Shown here in pieces: positions 5,465-10,442 of a DNA stretch of 10,442 nt; the stretch's first letter is position 1; every line of letters begins with the position of its first letter. The position numbers were made by a program, and so were the translations under genes. The stretch is from an uncultured Ancrocorticia sp. (GTDB lineage Bacteria > Actinomycetota > Actinomycetes > Actinomycetales > Actinomycetaceae): the NCBI GenBank assembly GCA_905373325.1, contig CAJPTB010000034.1:1-10442 (forward strand), in the 5' to 3' direction. The notes under the pieces were generated by a model that was not told where the DNA came from, did not search any database, and saw nothing but the letters and a program-made list of their open reading frames with translations.

Positions 5465-7546
5465 GAGGCCGACGAGCTCGCGGACGGCGGGGAGCACCTC
5501 GGTGCGCACGTTTTCGACGGGCTCGCCGAGGAGTTGGGCGACGGCGTCGCACAGGGCGCCGAGGGTCAGTTCGCCGTCGCACGCGCCGACGACGCCGGCA
5601 ACCGCGCTCGTCACTTGAACCTCGGCTGCGAATCCGGCCACTTGTGCGAGTTTGAGCATGAACGGCTCGGGCTGCCCCGGCGCGTGGAGGCGGTGTTCGA
5701 CGCCGCGGCAGACGAGGCGGGCGGCGAGGAGCGCGGAGTCGCCGGCGCGCAGCAGGTCGCGGTGAGCCCAGACGCCCTCGACGTACCCGTGCAGGTCGAT
5801 CGGCGCGGGGCCGGAGAGCTCTTCGAAGCGCCGCCACGGACGGCGTTTCGCCGAATCCTCAGCGTTCGAACCGGCAGCGTCCCAATTCCCCGCGTTCGAA
5901 TGCCCCGCGTCCCAATCCCCCGATTCTCCCTCCGGCGCGCGCACGGAAATGTATCCCATGCCGACGCCGACCACGCCCCTGCGCGCGAAGTCCTCAAGCC
6001 AGGCGGCGTAGGCCTTTTCGTAGCCGCCGTCGCGCGGCGTCTGGCCGCCGTCGCGCAGCCACATTTCCGCATAGTCGGGCGGCGCGAGGACCTCGCGCTG
6101 GATCACCCAAGCGTCAAGGCCATCGGGAATCCAGGCCGCCGGGCCGCGAGCCCAATCGGGAACGGCGTCAAGCGGCCGATCCGGAGCCGCGTCGCGCAAC
6201 AGGTCCGAAACAGAGCCAAACGGCCGATCCGGAGCTGCGTCGGATGCCTTGATCTCCCAGTTGCCCAGCATCCACGCTCGGCCTCCGGGCGCCAGCACGT
6301 CGCCGAGCTCGCCGACGAGTTCCGCAAGCAGCGAGTCGCCTTCGCGTCCGCCGTCGCGATACGTGCGAACGCCGTCCGCGCGGGCGGCTTCCGGCGTGAT
6401 GACGAACGGCGGATTCGAGACGACGACGTCGTACCGTTCGCGCGCCGCGCTCAAAGAATCCGCGGAATCCACGGCATCCGCAGGGTCAGACCTCGGACCG
6501 CGCACGGGCTCCAGCAGCGAACCGCGCCGGAAGTCGATCTCCGCCCCCGCGAGGGCCGCGTTGAATCGCGCGTAGCCGAGCGCGCGGGCGGAAACGTCGG
6601 TGGCCGTCACCCGCGCACCGCATAGGGCGGCGAGAATGGCGTGGTATCCGCAGCCCGTTCCGACGTCGAGCACCCGTTCGTCCGCGCCGTAGGCCGCCAG
6701 CGCCGCGAGCGTCCGCGTGGCTCCCCCGACGGGCATGACGTGGTCCGGTCCCGGAATTGCGCCCGCCAGCTCGCCCCAGTCAGAGGCGATGAGGACGTCG
6801 TCGCGTCGCCGAGCGTCTACAGCAGCCGCGCGATAAAGCGAAGGCGGCGAAACGCAATCAGGCGCAGTCGTACGGCCGAGCGAAGAAGCCGAAACAGACC
6901 CCTGCGCAGGCGTACGGCCGAGCGAAGGCGGCGAAACTGGCTCCAGCGCAGACAAAGATTCGGGTGCCGACCCAGATTCCGCCGCAGATCTAAAGACTTG
7001 CAGATGCCCGGGAATCGGCGCGGGAACAATCTGAAAGAGAGCGCGCCCGTCTTTGACGACCGCGCCCACACGTCCGCGCGCCCAAGTCGCGGGAAGGGCC
7101 GCCGCAATTTCCTCCTCGCCGAGCCGGTCGCCGAGCATGAAAAGCCTGGTGAGATTGGCGAGCCGGACGTCGTCCGCATTGACGGCGTTGCGGCCTTCAA
7201 ACTCTGTCGCGCCGACAGCCTTCCAGCCTTCAAGACCGGCCATGTCGGCAGCCTTCCGGCCTTCGGGACCAGCGATGTCAGCAGCCTTCCGGCCTTCGAA
7301 GCCGACGTCGCCGGCGGGCCTCCCGCCTTCCGCGATCGCCCGCGCTCGGGCCAATGCGGGAACGCGCTGTTCGCGACGCACGGCGGCGAGGGCCTCGGGG
7401 CCGAGCAGCTGCTCAACCGCGGCGAGGGTGTACGCGCGCAGGTCTTTCCGCAGAGTCGCGGCGGCGTCAAGGGGCGCGGCTGCAGCACCCTCGGAGGGCG
7501 CGGCGGCCCCGTCGAAGGCGGGGGAACTGACGGCATCGGCATCCAT
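5423..7546 (-). CDS. SAM-dependent methyltransferase (DUF7059-like N-domain, NPPF-type catalytic domain) expanded by internal repeats
   Basis: Putative class I methyltransferase of 707 residues; substrate unknown. Residues 31-170 resemble the helical N-terminal domain of actinobacterial 'DUF7059' methyltransferases (LRKDLRAYTLAAVEQLLG; then LANLTRLFMLGD). The SAM-binding motif is VLDVGTGCGYHA at 292-303, with acidic ATDVSARALGYAR at 315-327, and the catalytic VVSNPPFVITP at 375-385. NPPF is typical of enzymes that methylate amino nitrogens of Gln, adenine or guanine (PrmC/RsmC-like). The last ~130 residues form a separate C-terminal domain (PAPIDLHGYVEGVWAHRDLLRA region). Four in-frame tandem-repeat insertions (residues 83-126, 203-244, 436-467, 543-562) and an Ala/Asp/Ser-rich one (about 350-370) interrupt it, all between conserved blocks. 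From memory, relatives are about 500 residues. The ATG at 7544-7546 has no close Shine-Dalgarno (GGAGGG is 18 bp away); a leaderless start is possible. Convergent with hemH, divergent from the exporter. Confidence 0.85.
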   Translation of the reverse strand: MDADAVSSPAFDGAAAPSEGAAAAPLDAAATLRKDLRAYTLAAVEQLLGPEALAAVRREQRVPALARARAIAEGGRPAGDVGFEGRKAADIAGPEGRKAADMAGLEGWKAVGATEFEGRNAVNADDVRLANLTRLFMLGDRLGEEEIAAALPATWARGRVGAVVKDGRALFQIVPAPIPGHLQVFRSAAESGSAPESLSALEPVSPPSLGRTPAQGSVSASSLGRTTAPDCVSPPSLYRAAAVDARRRDDVLIASDWGELAGAIPGPDHVMPVGGATRTLAALAAYGADERVLDVGTGCGYHAILAALCGARVTATDVSARALGYARFNAALAGAEIDFRRGSLLEPVRGPRSDPADAVDSADSLSAARERYDVVVSNPPFVITPEAARADGVRTYRDGGREGDSLLAELVGELGDVLAPGGRAWMLGNWEIKASDAAPDRPFGSVSDLLRDAAPDRPLDAVPDWARGPAAWIPDGLDAWVIQREVLAPPDYAEMWLRDGGQTPRDGGYEKAYAAWLEDFARRGVVGVGMGYISVRAPEGESGDWDAGHSNAGNWDAAGSNAEDSAKRRPWRRFEELSGPAPIDLHGYVEGVWAHRDLLRAGDSALLAARLVCRGVEHRLHAPGQPEPFMLKLAQVAGFAAEVQVTSAVAGVVGACDGELTLGALCDAVAQLLGEPVENVRTEVLPAVRELVGLGILISGEPLTAQR
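5862..5921. repeat. 15-bp alternating tandem repeat inside the methyltransferase gene
   Basis: There are four adjacent 15-bp units: 5862-5876, 5877-5891, 5892-5906 and 5907-5921. They alternate between a gcgttcgaa form and a gcgtcccaa form, so the higher-order period is 30 bp. In the gene's frame this gives the 10-residue repeats GDWDAGHSNA and GNWDAAGSNA (residues 543-562). The unit length is a multiple of three, so expansion keeps the frame. Confidence 0.85.
6146..6241. repeat. 48-bp tandem duplication inside the methyltransferase gene
   Basis: Two 48-bp units encode DAAPDRPFGSVSDLLR (residues 436-451) and DAAPDRPLDAVPDWAR (452-467). The word cggccgatccggagc is present in both. The insertion sits between the conserved blocks WMLGNWEI and WIPDGLDAWVIQREVL. 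Confidence 0.85.
6454..6480. repeat. Short 9-bp tandem repeat inside the methyltransferase gene
   Basis: Three 9-bp units, gaatccgcg, gaatccacg and gcatccgca, lie in an Ala/Asp/Ser-rich insertion (about residues 350-370) immediately before the RYDVVVSNPPF catalytic strand. Small and degenerate; reported because it follows the same pattern as the other insertions in this gene. Confidence 0.5.
6815..6940. repeat. 42-bp tandem repeat (3 copies) inside the methyltransferase gene
   Basis: Three 14-residue units encode PVSPPSLGRTPAQG, SVSASSLGRTTAPD and CVSPPSLYRAAAVD (residues 203-244). Two units share the perfect 16-bp word cgtacggccgagcgaa, which argues for recent duplication. The Ser/Pro-rich tract forms a linker between the N-domain and the SAM-binding domain. 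Confidence 0.85.
7169..7300. repeat. 33-bp tandem repeat (4 copies) inside the methyltransferase gene
   Basis: Four 11-residue units encode FEGRKAADIAG, PEGRKAADMAG, LEGWKAVGATE and FEGRNAVNADD (residues 83-126). Neighbouring units share long identical words on the plus strand, such as gcagccttccggccttcg, which occurs twice. The insertion lies within the helical N-domain, after EQRVPALARARAIAEG and before VRLANLTRLFMLGD. Confidence 0.9.
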
Positions 7547-7563
7547 GCATCAAGCGTATGCGA

Positions 7564-7587
7564 GCCCTCCGACAGTTGTACGAGGGC
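7564..7587. promoter_or_regulatory. Candidate operator dyad upstream of the methyltransferase gene
   Basis: GCCCTC-N2-ACA-N2-TGT-N2-GAGGGC is an inverted repeat with 9 of 12 half-site positions symmetric. It lies 18-41 bp upstream of the methyltransferase ATG, where it could overlap the promoter. The GGAGGG read on the minus strand within it is too far from the ATG to be a normal RBS. No known operator consensus is recognised. Confidence 0.35.
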
Positions 7588-7653
7588 GAACCGGACGCCC
7601 GCGCACGCCCGAAACGGCGCGCCGACGACGAGGCCGCGACATTTAACGGCCGC

Positions 7654-7755
7654 GGCATTTAGCGGATTCGGCATTTAGCGGATTCAGAAGTTAACAGCTC
7701 GGCATTTAGCGGATTCGGAAGTTAACGGCTCGGCAGTTGGCGGACTCGGCAGTGG
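7654..7755. repeat. Intergenic 16/15-bp minisatellite
   Basis: The units are GGCATTTAGCGGATTC at 7654-7669, 7670-7685 and 7701-7716 (three perfect copies). Between and after them come 15-bp variants with GTTAAC cores at 7686-7700 and 7717-7731, a further variant at 7732-7747 and a partial unit to 7755. The 16- and 15-bp forms alternate, giving a 31-bp higher-order unit (7670-7700, 7701-7731). A degenerate copy (acatttaacggcc) precedes the array at about 7639. The array is more AT-rich than its surroundings. Confidence 0.9.
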
Positions 7756-7819
7756 CCCGCGCAGGCCCCGGTGACCAAGTTCCCACCGCAGACGGGCATG
7801 CACCGCCGTCGAACGGGCA

Positions 7820-7833
7820 TATGCTTATACATC
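7820..7833 (+). promoter_or_regulatory. Candidate -10 for a leaderless exporter transcript
   Basis: TATGCT (7820-7825) lies 8 bp before the ATG at 7834, the spacing expected if transcription begins at or next to the start codon. TATACA follows at 7827-7832. There is no Shine-Dalgarno before the ATG. No good -35 is seen; the ACGGGCAT word at 7813-7820 abuts the -10 and could bind a regulator. Confidence 0.4.
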
Positions 7834-9306
7834 ATGCCTTCAGAACCCCCTGTTTTACATGGGCGTGCCCGCGCGCGCCTTCTTTTCGTCCTCATCAGCG
7901 GATTGTTTCTCTCGCTCATCACGGTGAGCATCATCAATGTCGCCCTGCCGTCCATCAAAACGGCACTGGACGCCTCGCCCAGCCAGATGCAGTGGGCTCT
8001 TTCGGGGTACTCGCTGGCCATCGGCGTCGTCCTGGTCGCGGCGGGGCGCGCGGGCGACATTCTGGGGCGCGGCCGCCTTTTCGCAGCGGGGGTGCTGATT
8101 TTCACGATCGCGTCGACGGCGGCGGCCTTGGCTGTGAACGCCCTTATGCTTGACGTCGCACGCGCCGTCATGGGCTTCGGCGCGGGGATTTACACGCCGC
8201 AGACGGGAGGCTTGATCCAGCAGCATTATCGCGGCAAGGAGAGGGCGAAGGCTTTCGGAATCTTCGGGGCGACGGTGGGCGTCGCGGTGGCGATCGGGCC
8301 AACCGTGGGCGGGGTGTTCCTGGAACTGCTGCCTGAGTCTGTCGGCTGGCGGGCGACCCTCGGATTCAACGTGCCCGTGGCTGCGGCCGTGTTCCTGCTG
8401 GCGCTGAAGTGGATTCCCCGAGAGCCGATCGACGCTGCAAGCCGCGGCCGTCTGTGGCGCAGGCTCGACCCGGTCGGCGCGGTTTTGCTCGCGGTCGCGA
8501 TCGTGGGGGTCATGCTGCCGTTCGTGACGGCGGCGACGATGCCGTGGGCGTGGTGGTTTCTGCCGGTCGGCTTCGCCTTGGTGGGTCTGTGGTGGCTGTG
8601 GGAGCACAGGCTGCATGCGCGCGGCGGGGAGCCGATGGTGGACCCGCGGCTTTTGCGGATTCGATCATTCACCTTGGGCGCGGCCACGATTACGGCGTTT
8701 TTCGCGGGTTCGACGACGATGGGCGTGATCCTCGCCGACTTCGTGCAGCGCGGGATGGGCGAAACCGCCTTGGTTTCGGGCATGCTGGCCCTTCCGACGG
8801 CGGCGGCGCAGGTGGTTTCGGCGCCTTTGGCGGGGCGGCTCGTGTGGCGGTGGGGCCGCAGGATCGTGATCGTCGGCATCTTCCTGAACGTGGTGGGACT
8901 TGCGGCGATCGCGGCGGCCGCGGTGTTCGTGAGCCGCGGGGCGAGCGTGTGGTGGTTCGCGATCGGCGCGGCGATCGTCGGTTTCGGCATCGGCTGGGTG
9001 ACTTCGCCTAATCAGGCGCTTTCGCTGCGCGACGTGCCGGTGGAGAGCGGCGGGACGGCGTCGGGAATCATGCAGACGGGCCAGCGCATCGCCACGGCGA
9101 TCGGGACCGCGGCGTGCACGGGCCTGTTTTACAGCCTTGCCGGGCAAAGCTACGTCACGGCGATGGTCGCCGGGTGCGCTTTGCTCGCGGCGTTCATCAG
9201 CGTGGCCCTCGCGATTGCCTACTGGGACGCGCGGCACCCGAGCGTGCAGACCTCGGCCCGCCAAAAGGAGGCGGTGCGCGAGGCGCTGGAGTCCACGCGG
9301 AAATAG
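7834..9306 (+). CDS. MFS transporter, DHA2 (14-TM) drug-exporter family
   Basis: Integral membrane proton-driven exporter, 490 residues from the ATG at 7834. The frame is open from a GTG at 7771, but the extra 21 residues are polar and unlike the family. The first membrane segment is about 15-35, ending in the family VNVALP-like word IINVALPSI. Motif A is GRAGDILGRGR (71-81). Motif C is GATVGVAVAIGPTVGG (145-160). SSPNQALSL-like TSPNQALSLRDVP (390-402) and SGGTASGIMQTGQRIATAIG (405-424) are typical late-helix words of DHA2 exporters such as the EmrB/QacA group. Hydrophobic segments fit 12-14 helices; I did not compute topology. Substrate cannot be told from sequence. Start -10 spacing suggests a leaderless mRNA. 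Single-gene unit closed by a strong terminator. Confidence 0.88.
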   Translation: MPSEPPVLHGRARARLLFVLISGLFLSLITVSIINVALPSIKTALDASPSQMQWALSGYSLAIGVVLVAAGRAGDILGRGRLFAAGVLIFTIASTAAALAVNALMLDVARAVMGFGAGIYTPQTGGLIQQHYRGKERAKAFGIFGATVGVAVAIGPTVGGVFLELLPESVGWRATLGFNVPVAAAVFLLALKWIPREPIDAASRGRLWRRLDPVGAVLLAVAIVGVMLPFVTAATMPWAWWFLPVGFALVGLWWLWEHRLHARGGEPMVDPRLLRIRSFTLGAATITAFFAGSTTMGVILADFVQRGMGETALVSGMLALPTAAAQVVSAPLAGRLVWRWGRRIVIVGIFLNVVGLAAIAAAAVFVSRGASVWWFAIGAAIVGFGIGWVTSPNQALSLRDVPVESGGTASGIMQTGQRIATAIGTAACTGLFYSLAGQSYVTAMVAGCALLAAFISVALAIAYWDARHPSVQTSARQKEAVREALESTRK

Positions 9307-9352
9307 GCTGGGCCTTCGGGCGACGGGAACTCCGCGTTCTCTCAATCAAAGA

Positions 9353-9389
9353 GGGTGCGCCTCGAGTCTTTGAGGCGCACCCCTTTTTT
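9353..9389 (+). terminator. Intrinsic terminator of the MFS gene
   Basis: A perfect 11-bp stem, GGGTGCGCCTC (9353-9363) with GAGGCGCACCC (9372-9382), an 8-nt loop, then a C and six T (9384-9389). It lies 46 bp after the exporter stop and fits a strong Rho-independent terminator in the plus direction. Confidence 0.93.
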
Positions 9390-9429
9390 GTCCGACGTCG
9401 CAGAAGTCCCCTCGCGTTCCGTCGGGCGG

Positions 9430-9690
9430 AGGCCAATACACCGTCTGGAGCTCCGCGCTTTCCGACCTGGATATCGGCCAGACCCTCACCGTCTATCCCA
9501 CCGGGGCTCAATGCACCTTCTGGTGCTCAGCGCTTTCCGACACGAAGTCAGGGACGCGATACTCAGTCCGTTACTACGAGTCTCAATGCACCTTCTGGCG
9601 CTCAATGCTTTCCGACGAGGAAACAGGGCGTCGGTCTGTGCGCAAGTCTGCGAGTCTCAATGCACCTTCTGGTGCTGGATGATTATCGAC
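9430..9690. CRISPR. Small, decayed, orphan CRISPR array (4 repeats, 3 spacers)
   Basis: Repeats of 37 nt lie at 9430-9466, 9505-9541, 9580-9616 and 9654-9690. Spacers lie at 9467-9504 (38 nt), 9542-9579 (38 nt) and 9617-9653 (37 nt) and are unrelated to one another. The period is 75, 75, 74 bp. The repeat core is CTCAATGCACCTTCTGGTGC with 3' end TTTCCGAC; GCACC-TTCT-GGTGC is a palindrome. On the minus strand the repeat ends in ATTGAGAC, like the ATTGAAAC tag of many type I/III repeats. Changes in repeats 1 and 3 keep or lose fewer pairs when read on the minus strand (G-U allowed), so I favour minus-strand transcription with the leader to the right. Repeat 1 has 7 mismatches to repeat 2; repeat 4 loses similarity after about 9676. 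No cas gene is in view. Subtype not assigned. Confidence 0.8.
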
Positions 9691-10030
9691 TAACATCTCC
9701 GCAAGCCGCGCCGCAGCGCCGTTTATTCGACGGCAATCGCCACGGACGATTCACGCGCCCCGACTCGTCGGCAAACACTATGTCTATTAGACCATGCTCT
9801 TGCAGGATTCCGCCACTAAACGGCCATGCGTCACCGACGGTCCAAGCCCCGTTGTCCGCGCCGGTTTTCACAGGCCCACGTCGGCAAGCCTCCTGTTGCC
9901 GGAACTTTCCCAGCATTCGAGCGTGCACAGTCGCCCCATCGCAAATAACCAGCAAACGCGTACAAACAATGTTTCCGCGCATCAAAGCAAAGTCAATACG
10001 CCGAAAAACACAAGAAGCACCACAAGGCAA
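9683..10030 (-). CDS. Doubtful hypothetical ORF or gene remnant beside the CRISPR array
   Basis: An open frame of up to 115 codons reads on the minus strand from a TTG at 10030, or 99 codons from an internal ATG near 9980. It has no Shine-Dalgarno at either start. It contains fairly protein-like stretches (RLLVICDGATVHARMLGKF; LIDIVFADESGRVNRPWRL) but I recognise no family. Its TAA stop lies at 9683-9685, inside the diverged half of the last CRISPR repeat. The region is less GC-rich than the window's real genes and the third codon positions are not strongly GC-biased, unlike its neighbours. It may be a fragment of a foreign gene joined to the array by a deletion, or chance. Confidence 0.2.
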   Translation of the reverse strand: MPCGASCVFRRIDFALMRGNIVCTRLLVICDGATVHARMLGKFRQQEACRRGPVKTGADNGAWTVGDAWPFSGGILQEHGLIDIVFADESGRVNRPWRLPSNKRRCGAACGDVSR

Positions 10031-10442
10031 GCATTCAACAGCCAGACACCCAACCGTCCCAACGACGGACTACCACCTTCCCGATCCCGCCTTTCCTAGA
10101 TCTTGTCTGTGTGTCATGGATGCTGGACGGCTTTGGACTAAGAGTTCAGCAGCGGTCGTCTCCTTGCCAGCCATAGGGAACTGGCAGCCACAGAGCGAGG
10201 AGCGTATGCGACTGATGCGACGGCCGATCTCGGAAGCGCACGTCGAAGGGGACATCCAAAGCGCCGCCCTAAGCAGCGCTATCACGGAGAGCTTTCACAC
10301 AAGAGTGGCAAAACTCCAAATCATGAACCGCGAGGGCTCACAGGCGAAGGACGCCGGGTTTCCCGTGTCAGGTCGGCGTCGGACGACTCGGCCGACGGCT
10401 TTGTCGGTCTAAAGCCTGCGGCTCTCATGAATCAAAGTTGCC
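9691..10442. other. Gene-poor, lower-GC region right of the CRISPR array
   Basis: About 750 bp with no gene I can support apart from the doubtful minus-strand frame above. Base composition is visibly less GC-rich than the left part of the window, most clearly at about 9940-10080, where A-rich words such as aaaaacacaag occur. One 6-bp inverted repeat, TGCCAG-N10-CTGGCA (10165-10186), has no T tract. A short CCGAC/GTCGG hairpin lies near 10393-10408. The plus-strand frame open to 10412 is only a read-through of the CRISPR repeats and of composition-biased DNA. Confidence 0.5.

Larger units (their letters stand above)
7547..7833. promoter_or_regulatory. Divergent intergenic region, methyltransferase / MFS exporter
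   Basis: These 287 bp hold the promoters of both divergent genes and no gene of their own. They contain a dyad (7564-7587) close to the methyltransferase start, a 16-bp minisatellite (about 7654-7755) in the middle, and two ACGGGCAT words (7792-7799 and 7813-7820) spaced 21 bp apart in front of the exporter. Neither gene has a good Shine-Dalgarno, which points to leaderless transcripts on both sides. Confidence 0.5.

Noticed and set aside
6641..7678. 345-codon plus-strand frame opposite the methyltransferase N-terminal half
   Set aside because: Antisense shadow; its repeats mirror the coding repeats of the real gene and it shows no recognisable domain.
7771..7833. Earlier GTG start for the MFS exporter, adding 21 residues
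   Set aside because: The added residues are polar, unlike exporter N-termini, and would translate the promoter-like TATGCT and repeat words. The ATG at 7834 fits the family better.
9355..9396. Possible fifth CRISPR repeat upstream, since TTTTTTGTCCGAC resembles the repeat end
   Set aside because: It overlaps the exporter terminator, is out of the 75-bp register (70 bp), and the rest of the 37 nt does not match.
9430..9690. Reading the 75-bp periodic repeats as another minisatellite like those at 7654 or 5862
   Set aside because: Here only 37 of every 75 bp are conserved and the intervals are unrelated and of near-constant length, which is the CRISPR pattern and not that of simple tandem duplication.
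9114..10412. Long plus-strand open frame (432 codons) across the exporter end, terminator, CRISPR repeats and right flank
   Set aside because: It starts inside the exporter in another frame, crosses a strong terminator, and its repeated LNAPSGAQ-FPT words are just translated CRISPR repeats. It is an artefact.

Overview
The window is GC-rich chromosomal DNA, almost certainly from an actinobacterium (Actinomycetaceae or a related Actinomycetales/Micrococcales lineage is my best guess; species not determinable). The signs are a topA-tmk-holB operon, a topoisomerase I that ends in a long Lys/Ala/Ser tail with no zinc-finger cysteines, a delta' subunit whose P-loop has Arg in place of Lys, and a two-part 'DUF7059-like' methyltransferase of a kind I know from actinobacteria.

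Layout. Positions 1-4059 (minus strand) hold a tight housekeeping operon read topA > tmk > holB: DNA topoisomerase I, thymidylate kinase 3 bp after it, and DNA polymerase III delta' overlapping tmk by 4 bp and running off the left edge. A 141-bp divergent promoter region separates topA from hemH (4201-5199, plus), a ferrochelatase of the proteobacterial/eukaryotic sequence type rather than the coproporphyrin ferrochelatase expected in actinobacteria. Convergent to hemH lies a large SAM-dependent methyltransferase gene (5423-7546, minus). It carries four clear in-frame tandem-repeat expansions and a fifth insertion with a weaker repeat, all placed between conserved blocks. It is followed by a partial duplication of its own 3' end and preceded by a 16-bp intergenic minisatellite. 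A divergent 14-TM DHA2-type MFS exporter (7834-9306, plus) follows, probably with a leaderless mRNA, and is closed by a very clear intrinsic terminator (9353-9389).

The right-hand 1 kb (9390-10442) has no convincing intact gene. It contains a decayed four-repeat CRISPR array (9430-9690; 37-nt repeats, 37-38-nt spacers, period 74-75 bp) with no cas genes in view. One repeat is cut off abruptly at about 9676, and the flanking DNA is visibly less GC-rich, with at most one doubtful ORF on the minus strand. It looks like the scar of a lost CRISPR-Cas locus or other accessory DNA.

The genes do not form one pathway. The left half is DNA replication and topology plus dTTP supply; hemH, the methyltransferase and the exporter are separate transcription units. 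The most unusual parts are the repeat-riddled methyltransferase locus (about 5291-7755), the orphan CRISPR remnant and the atypical ferrochelatase.
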